From DASQFI01 sp963780895 (lineage in GTDB: Bacteria; Acidobacteriota; Vicinamibacteria; Vicinamibacterales; SCN-69-37): a stretch of 64,000 nt of DNA. Every line of letters begins with the position of its first letter. Position 1 is the first letter of the stretch. Shown one piece after another: positions 44,735 through 55,145 of the stretch. The stretch lies in the NCBI GenBank assembly GCA_963780895.1, contig CAWAEG010000008.1, forward strand, positions 393,868-457,867, given 5' to 3'. The notes beneath the pieces were generated by a model. That model was not told where the DNA came from. It saw only the letters and a program-made list of their open reading frames with translations, and ran no database searches. The position numbers were made by a program, and so were the translations under genes.

Positions 44735-46030
44735 TCAACGGGATACAAGCGTGAACGTCGCGCCCACGATGGCGGCGCCGTTCCACTGGCATTGATACGT
44801 GAAGGGCTGCGGCTGGCCGGGGGTTGACGCATCCTCGCCCGCACCCCGCACGAACAGCACGGAGTCAGTAGGCATCATGCCGGCGGTTTCGAAGCTGACC
44901 GGTCCGCCTCGCCGGTCGCGCTTCAACGCCGATATGACACCTACGTGACAGGCTTTGACGGCGTCGTTCGAAAAATCAGTGTCAGCCGACGCGCGTCTTG
45001 GACGGCCGTCGAAGTAGGCGAATGTCGCGCCGCCTCCCGTGCACGTGTATTTCAGGCGTCGGCCGTCGTCGAGCATATCGGTCGCCGTCCCGCGCACGGT
45101 GGACGCGCTGATTTCGGGCGCGTCGAACCGCACCTGAACGTGGCGCGGCGGATTCGATCGCAGCTGCTCGACGACGTCGGCCTGGCAGTCGAGAATCTGC
45201 GTCCACTCGGGTGTGAGAGCGGGACGTGTGCCGGGTGGCACGCTGACCGTGGCGTCTCGTGCGGTCGGAAATGGCGCCGGACGGGGTGGCGGTCTCGCCG
45301 GTTCCGGCACTCTCGCCGGTTCCGGCACACGCGGCGGCTCAGCGGCCGATCCAGTCGGGAGGACTGGGACGGGCGGCGGTGGTGGCACGGCAACGGACGT
45401 CGCGGGGGGCGCGGTGGCCGGCGTCGGGTTCGGGGCCGTCATCCCCGGCTTCGCTCCGGGCCGTTCCGGGACTGCGGGCGACGGCGTGCTGGGCTTCGTC
45501 GCCGCAGTACCCGAGAGCGCGCGATCCTGCGCGACCTGTTTTCTGAAGCTGTCCGACGTGACGAGCTTCAACATCGCCGGCACGTATTGCTTCGCCTGGA
45601 CCTGCGGCAAATACGTCTTGGTTTCCGCGGCGGTCGGTGCGCGGTCGAGCATGCCCCGGAAGATCTGATTGACCACCTCCCCAGCGGCCAATCCGCCAAC
45701 GCGGCCGGTGAACTCGGATGTCTGGACGATGACGGCCAGCTGCTGGGGCAGCCGGCCGCGCTGGAGCTCCGCGACCCATTCGTCGTGTTCCGGCGCGCGG
45801 GGTTCCCGATCGAGCAACGCGTCGTAAATGCGGCGCGTGACGTTCTCCGCGTCCGCGCGGAGAAAGATCAAGCTGACCATGCGTCCGTCAGCCCCGACCA
45901 CCGTGGTGGTGGGTTCCTGAGGTGGCGGCTGCTGTGAAGGCGGGGGCGGCGGCGGCGTTTGAGCCGCAGACGGCGACGAGGCGCCCACGGCGACAACCAG
46001 GCAAGCGAGGCCGGCGCGGATCGAAAGCAT
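44735..46030 (-). CDS. Secreted DUF4214-like protein with proline-rich linker
   Basis: The protein has 431 residues with a signal peptide (GLACLVVAVGASSPSAAQ), then a run of prolines. Residues about 60-165 contain two DUF4214-like helical units (IYDALLDREPRAPEHDEWV; VNQIFRGMLDRAPTAAETK), a domain found in exported and surface-layer proteins. A long Pro/Ala/Glu linker with PVPEPARVPEPARPPPR-type repeats follows (about 165-270). The C-terminal part (280-431) has paired Cys residues (LDCQAD, YTCTGG, KACHVG, YQCQWN) and looks like a folded beta domain that I cannot name. It is probably a cell-surface or periplasmic binding protein. Confidence 0.65.
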   Translation of the reverse strand: MLSIRAGLACLVVAVGASSPSAAQTPPPPPPSQQPPPQEPTTTVVGADGRMVSLIFLRADAENVTRRIYDALLDREPRAPEHDEWVAELQRGRLPQQLAVIVQTSEFTGRVGGLAAGEVVNQIFRGMLDRAPTAAETKTYLPQVQAKQYVPAMLKLVTSDSFRKQVAQDRALSGTAATKPSTPSPAVPERPGAKPGMTAPNPTPATAPPATSVAVPPPPPVPVLPTGSAAEPPRVPEPARVPEPARPPPRPAPFPTARDATVSVPPGTRPALTPEWTQILDCQADVVEQLRSNPPRHVQVRFDAPEISASTVRGTATDMLDDGRRLKYTCTGGGATFAYFDGRPRRASADTDFSNDAVKACHVGVISALKRDRRGGPVSFETAGMMPTDSVLFVRGAGEDASTPGQPQPFTYQCQWNGAAIVGATFTLVSR

Positions 46031-46046
46031 GACCTGATCTTTACAG

Positions 46047-46240
46047 CGTTTTCGAGAACGGCGTAGCGTGTTCCGGCGCCCGACCTTTGCGAGCGCTACT
46101 TCTCTCGTGTACGCGCCCGCAGGGCGCTAGGGCAGGCCCTTGGCCCGCCGTAGCTTCAGCGGAGGCGGCCAATCACGCTTGCCTTGCGGCAAGCGGCGAG
46201 CGGGAGGGCGCCGGAACATGCTCCGCCGTTCTCGAAAACG
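46047..46240. repeat. 194-bp element with 35-bp terminal inverted repeats (MITE-like)
   Basis: The left arm 46047-46081 and the right arm 46206-46240 are inverted repeats with 33 of 35 positions matching. Inside are further hairpins, for example CGCTTGCC-TTGC-GGCAAGCG, and a REP-like stretch with GCCGTAGCTTCAGCGGAGGC. It encodes nothing recognisable. It fills most of the 357-bp gap between the divergent DUF4214-like and BNR genes. It could be a non-autonomous transposon relic or a large folded RNA; no target-site duplication was apparent. Confidence 0.55.
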
Positions 46241-46387
46241 GAATAGCAAAGACTAGACCAACGGGTGCCGTGATTGTTGCGCCGGCGGGAGTACCGCGCT
46301 GGGGGGATGGATAGTTGAACGGAGGAGCAACCGTCAGTTACTCTCCTCCGGTCGGGCGAAGAGTGCCCCGTTCGCCTGGAGGGAATA

Positions 46388-49300
46388 TGACAACAGGTTG
46401 GAAAACTTCGGCAAAGCTCGGCGCCTTGCTGCTGGTGGCCGCTGGCTTCGTGATCGGGCCACCGGCACTGGCCGAGCGCCCGTCACCACAGGCACCCGCG
46501 CAGAATCCGAACGTCACGGTCGATCCCGCGCTGCTCAGCGGCGTTTCGTTCCGGAACCTCAACGTATTCAGCCGCGGCGGACGCGTCACGGCGGTCACCG
46601 GCGTGCCGGCCAATCAGCAGCTGTATTACATGGGCAGCACTGGCGGCGGCGTGTGGCGCACCGACGGACGCCGGCGCGACCTGGACGAACATCTCCGACG
46701 GCTTCTTCGAGGCCGCGTCCATCGGCGCGATTGACGTCGCCGACTCCAACCCGAACGTGATCTACGCCGGCACCGGCTCCGCCTGTCCACGCGGCAACGT
46801 CTCCCCGGGCATTGGCCTGTACAAGACGACCGATGCGGGCAAGACCTGGCAGCACGTCGGCCTGCGCGAGGCCGGAACCATCGGCCGCATCGTCATCCAC
46901 CCGACCAACCCGGATCTGGTCTACGTGGCGGTGCTCGGCAACCTGTTCGCGCCCAACAAGGAGCGCGGGGTCTATCGCTCGAGCGACGGCGGCAAGACCT
47001 GGCAGAACGTCCACTTCCTGAGCGATCGCACGGGCGCCGTCGATCTCACGATGGACCCGAAGAACCCGAACATCCTGATCGCCGCGATGTGGACGACCGA
47101 GCGCAAGCCCTGGACGATCAACTCCGGCGGACCCGAGAGCGGGATGTACCGCACGACCGATGGCGGCAACAAGTGGGAGCGGCTCACGAACGGGCTGCCC
47201 AAGGGCCGCATGGGCCGCGTCGGCGTGTCGATTTCCGGCGCAGACTCGAAGCGCGTCTACGCGCAGGTCGAAGGGGAGTTCGATCAGGGCGGCAATTACC
47301 GATCGGATGACGGCGGAACGACGTGGACGCGGACGTTCGCCGGCCGCGCAGCTCCAGCAGCGCGCCTGGTACTACACGCACATCATCGCGGACCCGGTCG
47401 AGGTCGACACGGTGTACGCGCTGAACGTCGGCGCCTTCAAGTCGACCGATGGCGGCAAGACCTTCCAGCCCAACGCGATTCAGTCGCACAGCGATCATCA
47501 CGACCTCTGGATCAACCCGCAGAACAACAAGGCGATGATCGGCGGCAACGACGGCGGCGCGACCGTCACCGTGAACGGTTCGCCTTGGACTCCGCAGAAC
47601 AACCAGCCGACGTCCGAGCTCTACCGGTTGACTGTGGACACGCGCTGGCCCTACTGGGTGTACGGCGCGCAGCAGGACAACACCACGATCGCGGTGCCGA
47701 GCTCGAATCAGGGCGAGACGTATGCCGTGGGCGGCGGCGAGAGCGGTCACATCGCCGTCGATCCGCGCGACTTCAACATCGTCTACGCCGGCAACTACGG
47801 CGGCACGATGAGCCGCAGCGACCGCCGGTTCGGCGTGAGCGAAAACGTCCGCGTCTACGCCGACAGTCAGACGGGACAGCGCGCGGCGGACATGAAGTAC
47901 CGGCAGCAGTGGAACGCGCCGATCAAGATCTCTCCGCACAACCCGGACGTCGTCTACACGACCTCGCAGTTCGTCCATCGCACGACGAACGCCGGGCTGG
48001 ACTGGGCGGTCGTCAGCCCCGATCTCACGCGCAACGACAAGCGGCGCCAGGACTACTCGGGCGGCGAAGGCATCACGCGCGACAACACCGGCGTCGAGGT
48101 CTACAGCACGATCTTCGCGTTCGAAGAGTCCACGACGACGCCGGGGCTGCTCTGGGCTGGCAGCGACGACGGGCTGATCCACATCTCGCGCGACAACGGC
48201 AAGACGTGGACGAACGTCACGCCGAAGGACTGGCCGGAAGGGTGCATCAACTCGATCGATCCGTCCGTGCACGATCCCGGCCGCGCGACCGTCGCGATGT
48301 ACCGCTATCGGCAGGGCGACTTCACGCCCTATCTCTTCCAGACCAACGACTACGGCAAGACGTGGCGGCGAATCGCGGACGGCAAGAACGGCATCCCCAA
48401 CTGGCACTTCACGCGCGTCGTGCGCGAGGATCCGGCGCGTCGCGGCGTGCTCTACGCCGGCACGGAGTTCGGGCTGTACGTCTCGTTCGACGACGGCGCG
48501 CACTGGCAGTCGCTGCAGCTCAATCTGCCGATCACGCCGGTCACGGACATCGATGATCTACCGCGACGACCTGATCGTCACGACGCAGGGGCGCGGCTTC
48601 TGGATCCTCGAGCAACATGGCGCCGCTGCGCACGGTGAAGCCCGACATGCAGGCGCCGGCCGCGATGCTCTTCAAGCCGGAGGATGGGTATCGAATCGGC
48701 GCGGCGGCTGGCACGCTGCCTCCAGCGCCGTCGTTCTACTACTGGTTCCGCGACGCGCCGACCGCGCCGGTGACGGTCGAGATCCTGGACGCGAAGGGCA
48801 CGTCGGTCGCCACGTGGACGGCGCAGCCGGGAGCCGCGCCGATTCCTGATCCGGTACGGTCACGAGCCCCGCGGCCCCGGTGGCGCCGGTGCAGCCGCAG
48901 CGCCGCGGCGGACGCGGAGGCGGCGGCGGCGGCGGCGGTCGCGGCGGTGGCGGCGGAGCGGCCGCGGAGGTGGCGCAGGCGCCGGACGCGGTGGTGGTCG
49001 CGGTGGCGGTGGCGGTGGCGGCGGGGAACAACCTCCTGAAGGCGGAGGCGGACAAGGCCGCGGCGGACGAGGCGGCGGTCCGGCCGGGCCGCCGGGAACG
49101 GCCAGCGCCGTGCAGGGCATGAATCGCGCGGTCTGGACGAACATGCGTATCCAGCGCTGTACACGCAGCCGCAGGGCATCGTCATGTGGGGCGGCGGCGG
49201 AGCGCAGGGACCCAAGGTGCCGCCGGGCGACTACACCGTGAAGGTCACGTCGGGCTCATGGTCGGAAAGGCAGACATTCCGTCTGGAGACGGATCCGCGG

Positions 49301-49773
49301 CTGCTGCCGGTCATGACGGACGCGGAGGGCGCGGAGCAGCTGCGGCTCGCGCGCGAAGTCGGCGAACAGATCAACGAGCTCTACACGAACCTCCTGAAGA
49401 TCCGCGACGTGAAGCGGCAAGCGGCCGAGATGGCGAAGACCTCGGGCGCCGGCTCGCCCGTGGAAGCTGCGGCGAAGACGCTGACCGATCGGCTGACGGC
49501 CGTCGAGAGTGAGATGACGCAGATCCAGGGAGAGGGAGGGCAGGACGCGCTGAACTTCCCGGGACGGCTCGACAACCAGCTCGTCGTGCTCTACGGGAAC
49601 ATCGCCAACAGCGAGCGGCGGATGGGCACGCCGATCACCGAACGCTAGAAGGACCTCAAGCCGATCAGCCGACAAGATCCTGGGAGCTGCGCGGACGGCC
49701 TTGAAGACGGACGTCGACGGCCTTCAATGCGGTGGCGACGAAGGCGGGCATGGCGGCGATCGTCGTGAAGTAG
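46388..49773 (+). CDS. Second VPS10/BNR-repeat propeller protein, multiply frameshifted
   Basis: The ATG at 46388 opens a signal peptide (LGALLLVAAGFVIGPPALA). The frame moves near 46670, 47345, 48550, 48610, 48860-49180 and 49650; joined, it gives roughly 1120 residues. BNR motifs such as TTDAGKTWQ, SSDGGKTWQ, STDGGKTF and SRDNGKTW recur, and segments match the paralogue at 10035-12518 (IVIHPTNP, ALNVGAFKSTDGG). A Gly/Arg-rich low-complexity stretch is encoded at about 48890-49080, followed by a Fn3-like DYTVKVTSGSWSERQTF and a helical tail ending AGMAAIVVK. Exported, probably bound to the cell surface. Errors cluster in the GC-only repeat, as expected for sequencing artefacts. Confidence 0.75.
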
Positions 49774-49821
49774 CGCGTCGACACCGTCGAGTTCCCGACG
49801 GTTCCGGAACCACAAGGGTTT

Positions 49822-49827
49822 TATACT
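49822..49827 (+). promoter_or_regulatory. TATACT box 6 nt before the acylphosphatase start (leaderless)
   Basis: TATACT ends 6 nt before the ATG at 49834, implying a transcript that begins at or next to the start codon. No Shine-Dalgarno is present. Confidence 0.35.
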
Positions 49828-49833
49828 GAACGG

Positions 49834-50107
49834 ATGCTCATCGCGCGCCGCTTTCTCGGTGAGCGGCCGAGTGCAGGGAGTGGGTTCCGTTTCTCACGTG
49901 CTCGAAGCCGCGCGCGTCGAAAACGTGCAGGGCTGGGTGCGCAATCTGCCTGACGGCAGCGTCGAGGCGCAGGCCGAGGGAGACCGCGAAGCGGTCGACG
50001 CGAATCGAGCGCAGGATCCGGCGCGGGCCGCCGGCGCGCGCGTGGAGAACGTCGAGGTCGATCGACGACGTCCCGACCGGCCGCGTCGATGGATTCACGT
50101 GCGGTAG
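49834..50107 (+). CDS. acyP: Acylphosphatase, frameshifted
   Basis: Joined across indels near 49857, 49885 and 50010, the product is about 90 residues: an N-terminal strand (MLIARRFL), the phosphate-binding loop SGRVQGVG with its Arg, and VQGWVRNLPDGSVEAQAEG with the catalytic Asn, ending DGFTVR-like at TAG 50107. Acylphosphatases hydrolyse carboxyl-phosphate bonds of small metabolites in the cytosol. The next gene, apt, begins 4 nt later, so the two are probably co-transcribed. Small size plus several single-base errors hide the gene from simple frame searches. Confidence 0.7.
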
Positions 50108-50111
50108 CCGC

Positions 50112-50658
50112 GTGGCGACATGGATGGATGAGGCGTCGATGCAGCAGGCGTTGAAAGAGCGGATCCGGCACGTGCCGGATTTTCCGAAACCCGGCATCCT
50201 GTTCTACGACGTCACGACGCTGCTGAAGGACCGCGAAGGATTCCGGATGGCGGTCGAGGCGATGGCCGATCCGCACCGAGACGCACGGGTCGATCTCGTC
50301 GTCGGCATCGAGAGCCGGGGATTCATTTTTGGCTCGGCGATCGCCGACCGTCTGAAGGCCGGCTTCGCGCCGGTGCGCAAGCTCGGCAAGCTGCCGTCGA
50401 CGCACGCGTCGCGCGTCGTACGCGCTCGAGTACGGCTCGGATTCGCTCGAGATTCACGAGGACGCCGCGAGCAAGGGCCATCGCGTGCTGATCGTCGACG
50501 ACCTGCTGGCGACGGGCGGCACGGCGGCCGCGACGGTCGGCCTGGTCCGCGGCCTGGGCGCGGAGGTCGTCGGCGTGCAGTTCCTGATCGAGCTGCTCGC
50601 GCTGAACGGCCGCGAGAAGCTGCCGGGCGAGAAGGTCGGGGCGGTGCTGGCGTACTGA
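50112..50658 (+). CDS. apt: Adenine phosphoribosyltransferase, frameshifted once
   Basis: The N-terminal half reads IRHVPDFPKPGILFYDVTTL and VVGIESRGFIFGSAIA, hallmarks of Apt. Near 50420 the frame moves; the continuation ALEYGSDSLEIHEDA and VLIVDDLLATGGTAAA gives the PRPP-binding loop, ending at TGA 50658. About 180 residues in all. The enzyme salvages adenine to AMP with PRPP. A GTG at 50112 or an ATG at 50124 may be the start. As the active-site loop is perfectly preserved after one base correction, an assembly error is much more likely than loss of the gene. Confidence 0.85.
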
Positions 50659-50723
50659 CAGCGATCCGATTCCCGGCATCCCGGGTTTTCAGTTGACGAA
50701 GTTCTAAGTTCGAAGTTTCTTAA

Positions 50724-50800
50724 GCGCCCGTAGCTCAGATGGATAGAGCACCGCCCTCCTAAGGCGGGGGTCAGCCGTTCGAATCGGCCCGGGCGCGCCA
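50724..50800 (+). tRNA. tRNA-Arg (anticodon CCT)
   Basis: The 77-nt gene begins GCGCCCGTAGCTCAGATGG. The acceptor stem GCGCCCG pairs with CGGGCGC, then a G discriminator and an encoded CCA (50798-50800). The anticodon stem CCGCC/GGCGG encloses the loop CTCCTAA, with anticodon CCT at its centre; the T arm contains GTTCGAATC. It is the integration site of the element that follows: its last 48 nt are repeated at 62305-62352. Confidence 0.95.
50753..50800 (+). other. attL (3' end of tRNA-Arg)
   Basis: This 48-nt segment, from the anticodon stem to the CCA end, recurs at 62305-62352 with two mismatches, both in the variable-loop region. Integrase genes adjacent to such repeats mark site-specific insertion into tRNA genes. 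Confidence 0.85.
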
Positions 50801-50832
50801 TAATCAAGTAGAATCTGCGCCGCCACAGATTC

Positions 50833-50851
50833 GGGGGAGCAATGGGGGAGA
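50833..50851 (+). repeat. GGGGGAGCAATGGGGGAGA, left copy of an end-associated repeat
   Basis: It lies 33 bp inside attL, directly in front of the integrase start, and contains two GGGGGAG units. A copy with 18 of 19 identical bases lies at 62161-62179 near attR in the same orientation. Candidate arm-type binding site for the integrase or the AlpA-like factor. Confidence 0.5.
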
Positions 50852-50854
50852 AGC

Positions 50855-52094
50855 ATGAAGGCCCTTATTACGGCGGCGCTGATTCGGAAGCTGGCACCTG
50901 AAAGCGAAGTCTGGGATACGCGATGCCGCGGGCTCTGTGCTCCGCGTGCGTCGGAGCGGCCGGCGCGTCTATCGGTTCCAGGTTCGACGGAATCGCTGGA
51001 TCACGATTGGGGCCGTCGATGACTTCGAGCCCGACGAGGCGCGCGACGAAGCCGACAAGCTCCGCGGCGCGGTGGCCCACGGTCAGGATCCGCACGCCGA
51101 ACGGCGCCGGGCGCATGCGGAATCCCTCGATCTGTTTCTCAGTTCGGAGTACGAACCGTGGGCAACGGTGAACCTCAAGACTGGAGCCACCCCGACCACC
51201 AAGCGAGTCCGCGCGGCATTCCCGAAGTTCCTACCGCTGCCGCTCAATGAAATCGACGACGGCCGGATCGAGCGGTGGCGCATCGCACGGCTCGCGGCCG
51301 GAGTCGAGCCGGCCACGGTCAATCGTGACATCGCGGCGCTGCGATCAGTGTTCAAGGCGGCGCGCAAACTGAAGATCCTCAAGACGCGGCCGTTCGAAGA
51401 CATCGGCTCGCTGAAGGTAGATGCGTCTTCAGTCACTCGATTCCTGTCGGCAGCAGAAGAGAGGCGGCTTCGAGAGGCGCTGGCGGCTCGTGACCAAGAA
51501 CGCCGCGCCGCACGGGAGCGGGCAAACGTCTGGCGTCGCGATCGTGGCTACCCAGAGTGGCCGCCGTTTGGAACCTATACCGACCACCTCACGCCGATCG
51601 TGCTGCTGGCGCTCAACACCGGCCTTCGCCGCGGGGAGCTGCTCAACTTGGCCTGGCGAGACGTCGACCTCGAGCGGGGCCTGCTGACCGTTCAGGGCAG
51701 CGGCACGAAGTCAGGACAGAGCCGCGTCGTGCCGCTGAACAGTGAAGCAATCTCCGTTTTGAAGGCATGGCAGCCGGCCGATGACGATGGACGTGTTGTT
51801 CCGTTTCGCCGTGGCCGCCGCGGCTTATGCGGGCTCGTGTTTCCAGGTGACGACGGCGAGCGAATGAGCGGACTCAAGACTGCATTTCTCGCGATCATGA
51901 AGGCCGCGAAGGTCACGGACTTCCGGCTACACGATCTTCGTCACACGTTCGCATCGAAGCTCGTGCAAGTCGGCGTCGATCTCAACACGGTTAGAGAATT
52001 GCTTGGCCATGCTGACCTGAAGATGGCCCTCAGATACTCGCATCTCGCACCGGAGCATCGCGCAGCCGCGGTCGCAAAGTTGGTACAAGCATAG
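50855..52094 (+). CDS. Tyrosine-family integrase, frameshifted near the N-terminus
   Basis: The ATG at 50855 follows GGGGGAG and reads MKALITAALIRKLAPESEVW, a typical integrase N-terminus. A surplus base near 50937 shifts the frame, which continues LRVRRSGRRVYRFQVRR (arm-binding domain). A core-binding SAM-like domain covers about 90-190. The catalytic domain has NTGLRRGELLNL (first Arg), RLHDLRHTFASKL (His-x-x-Arg-His), LLGHADLKMALRYSHL (His/Gly and nucleophile Tyr). About 412 residues. It would insert and excise the island at tRNA-Arg. It lies next to attL, as usual. Confidence 0.9.
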
Positions 52095-52195
52095 AATCGT
52101 TATCGGCGGCTAGGCTGATCCCCGAACACCGGCACTCCGCGCCGGTTGCCGCCGTTTTCCACTCGCCTGCGGAGCTGCTCGCGGGGGGCAGTCTC

Positions 52196-52729
52196 ATGCC
52201 GTTTGAAGATCCTTGGCTTCGAAAGGACCAACCGTCACCGATCGACTGGGAAAGGCGCATGTACGAGCAAACCAAAAACCCCTTGCACGTCTTGCGTGCT
52301 TACCAGATTTGTAGAGAGCTGATGGAGTCGCCAGGAAAAATCTGCGACACGCTACCAGGATGGATTTTCGAATACTTCGACAGCCTCGCCGATGCTGCAC
52401 AGGATGAGTCTTACGAAGAAACGCCGTCGCCCGCCAAGCTCCTTGAAGCGATGCAAGTGAAGGCCGCCGGGCAAGGGGTCAGAACGACGGCGTTCTCCGC
52501 GCACGCTCGTACTCAGCGCGATATGTGGTTGGCGATCGAGGTGCGGCATGCTCTTCGGGACAAACCTGGTCGATCGATTGAGGACGCTTGTGCCTGCGTC
52601 GAGGAAAGACTTGCTGACAGGACGCTACAGCACCCGTCGCCGGGGCCATCCGTAAAGCAGGACACGATTCGCAATGCCTTTACCCAGTGGAGTGCGTTTC
52701 TCGAAGAGCAAGCTCGACTATGGAAGTAG
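52196..52729 (+). CDS. Unknown protein downstream of the integrase
   Basis: The protein has 177 residues with a GGGGGGCAG ribosome-like site before the ATG. It is rich in charged residues and helices, with no membrane segment or signal. Segments such as PLHVLRAYQICRE and LPGWIFEYFDSLAD look conserved in style, and the C-terminal KQDTIRNAFTQWSAFLEEQ suggests a DNA- or protein-binding helix. I do not recognise a family. Its position between integrase and AlpA-like gene suggests an element-borne regulatory or accessory role. Confidence 0.65.
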   Translation: MPFEDPWLRKDQPSPIDWERRMYEQTKNPLHVLRAYQICRELMESPGKICDTLPGWIFEYFDSLADAAQDESYEETPSPAKLLEAMQVKAAGQGVRTTAFSAHARTQRDMWLAIEVRHALRDKPGRSIEDACACVEERLADRTLQHPSPGPSVKQDTIRNAFTQWSAFLEEQARLWK

Positions 52730-52808
52730 GGACTCTGCAAGAGCTGCCGAATGACTTCGGCGAAGTCGTTCCCTTGAGGCCAACACCAATCACACTCAGA
52801 CTGCGTGC

Positions 52809-53027
52809 ATGGCACGACAAAGCACAGCAGCCACCCCAGTTAGCAAGCCAGTTCTAAAGGAAGCGCCGGCAGCCGAGTACATCGAGATGTCAGCCGCGTT
52901 CCTGCGCGCGGCCAGGCTCGGTCGTTGTAACGGGCCGCCTTTCATCCGAATCGGCCGATCCGTTCGGTACCTTGTGCCGGACCTGGACCGATGGCTGGAA
53001 TCGCGGCGAGTCCGTGGCCGCCGATGA
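52809..53027 (+). CDS. AlpA/excisionase-like helix-turn-helix protein
   Basis: The protein has 72 residues. Residues 18-70 form a winged-helix of the MerR/AlpA class (AAEYIEMSAAFLRAARLG, then PFIRIGRSVRYLVPDLDRWL, where the wing and the final helix are clear). Such proteins act as excisionases or activators of integrase and replication genes in P4-like satellites and islands. The stop overlaps the primase start in ATGA, so it is coupled to replication functions. Confidence 0.75.
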   Translation: MARQSTAATPVSKPVLKEAPAAEYIEMSAAFLRAARLGRCNGPPFIRIGRSVRYLVPDLDRWLESRRVRGRR

Positions 53028-55145
53028 TGAGCGACATCCGCGATCTCGCCGCGACGATCGCCGAGGTTCGGAGCGACGGCAAACAGCGAGACGTGCGCTG
53101 TCCAGCGCATGAAGACGGTCGAGCGTCGCTCTCCGTTGGAGTTGGTGACGATAGCCGGCTCCTGTTGCACTGTCACGCCGGCTGCTCGGTCGAAAAGATT
53201 GTCGAAGCGGCTGGCCTCCAGATGGCCGACCTGTTCCCAAACGGGGGGAGGGGGGATCAACCACCCCGCCCACGGCTCGTACACTCGAACGCGTCCCGTC
53301 CGGGCCTGACGCTCGACGCCTACGCCAGCGGAAAGCAGCTTCCGTCGGCGTTTCTCCAGGGCCTCGGGCTGTCGGACTTCTGGTACTTCGGCGCGCCGGC
53401 CGTTCGAATCCCCTATAGGGACGAGGAAGGGCAGGAAGCCGCGGTGCAATTCCGGCTCTCCCTAGCCGGCGCCGATCGCTTCCGGTGGAAGACCGGGAGC
53501 AAGCCCGTCCCGTACGGACTATGGCGGTTGAAGGCCGCGAAGGCGGCGGGCGCGATTGTGCTCGTGGAAGGCGCGAGCGATGCCCAGACGCTCTGGCACC
53601 ACGATGTTCACGCCCTCGGGATTCCGGGCGCATCGAGCTGGCGGCCCGAATGGGATACGCACGTCGAGGGGTTCGCGACGATCCTCGCGGTTCTCGAACC
53701 GGACCAGGGCGGCGAGACGGTGTTTCAGTGGATCACGCGCTGCAGCTTCCGTGACAGGGTGAAGTTCATCAGGCTCGACGGAGCCAAAGATCCCTCTGAT
53801 CTCTATCTTCAAGACTCGTCGCCCGACGCCTTCCGGCGCCGATGGGAGGATGCCGTCGATCGAGCCGTCCCTTGGACAGTGCTGGACCAGGAACGGCGCA
53901 CTACTGCGGCCGGGGCGCTCTATGCAGTCGCCGCACCGCTCCTCCATGCCACCGACCTCCTGAGTCGCATCGGTCAGGCCATGCACGCCCGCGGGTATGC
54001 CGGCGATCTCGACGGCTCCGAAGTTGATTTACATCGGTCTGACATCACGAGAACTCGAGCGACCGCAGAACCTTGCCGTGATTGCGCCCTCGGCGGCCGG
54101 CAAGAATCGCGCGGTGGATGCGGCACTCGAACTGATACCACCGGAGGCGGTGTACTGCGTCTCGGCGGGCTCCGCTCGGGCGCTCGTCTACACCGAGGAG
54201 ATGTTCGAACACCGCATGGTGATCTTCGGTGAGGCCGACTCCATTCCGGAAGATGGGCCGGCGGCGTCTGCGGTGCGGTCGATCGCGGCGGATGGTCGCA
54301 TGGTCTACGAAGTGGTCGAGAAGAATGCGAAGAGCGGCCGATGGGAAACCAGGCGCATCGAGAAGCCCGGGCCGACTGGGCTGATCACCACGAGGACCAA
54401 GTCACTAGGGGCCCAGATGGGGACGCGCGTCCTCGAGATCACCGTGCGAGACGATCCGGACCAGACCCGGCAGGTCATGAGAGCGCACGCCCTGACGGTA
54501 CAACCTGGCGGGCGGGTCGCGGTGGACCTCGAACCGTTCATCGCGCTGCAGCGGTGGCTGACGGCGGCAGGCGTGCGACACGTCGCGGTCCCCTTTGCAG
54601 ACGTGCTGGCCGATCGCGTGCCGGCGACGGCGGTACGGATGCGGCGCGACTTCAGGCAGCTCCTGACGACGATCCAAGCTATCGCGTTCCTGTATCAGTG
54701 CCAGCGACGAAATACAGCCGAGGGGTGGATCGAGGCAACGATCGAGGACTACGCGATGGCGCGGGCGCTGCTCGAACCAGTCTTCGATGCGCTCGCGAGC
54801 GAGATGGTGACGCCAATCGTCCGGGCGACGGTCGAAGCCATCAAGGCCGACGAGGAAATCTCTGAAGCGGAACTCGGCCGCCGGCTGAAGCTGTCGAAGT
54901 CCACGGTCAGCTACCGAGTGACCCGGGCGCTGGGAGGGGGCTGGCTGGTCAACCGGGAGAATCGTCAGGGTCACGCATCCCGCCTGGCCCGCGGGGCGGC
55001 GTTGCCGGATGCCGTGTCGGCGCTGCCGTCCGTCGAGGAAATCGCCGGGGTGTTCGACTGTTCGAACGGTTCCGGGGAAGTAGAGACCCCCTCCCCCCCT
55101 CTGAGTCGGGAATGGAGCGCCGATGACGACGGTTATCGACTCTGA
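53024..55145 (+). CDS. Primase (CHC2/Toprim) fused to P-loop ATPase, frameshifted once
   Basis: About 705 residues. Residues 15-65 form a CHC2-type zinc finger (CPAHEDGRASLSV, LLLHCHAGCS). A Toprim core follows (AIVLVEGASDAQTLW; AVLEPDQGG). The frame moves near 54015 (one surplus base in GACGGCT). The second half has a P-loop variant APSAAGKN, Walker B-like MVIFGEADSIPED, the ALVYTEE segment and RRIEKPGPTGLITT, known from replication ATPases of integrative elements, and ends in a winged helix (LGRRLKLSKSTVSYRVTRAL). It would start element replication. The P-loop has Asn where Ser or Thr normally binds Mg. An AlpA-like gene overlaps its start. Confidence 0.8.

Noticed and set aside
48880..49120. 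Possible trinucleotide repeat or CRISPR-like array in the GC-only region
   Set aside because: It is irregular Gly/Arg codon repetition in a coding linker; there are no constant repeats with variable spacers.
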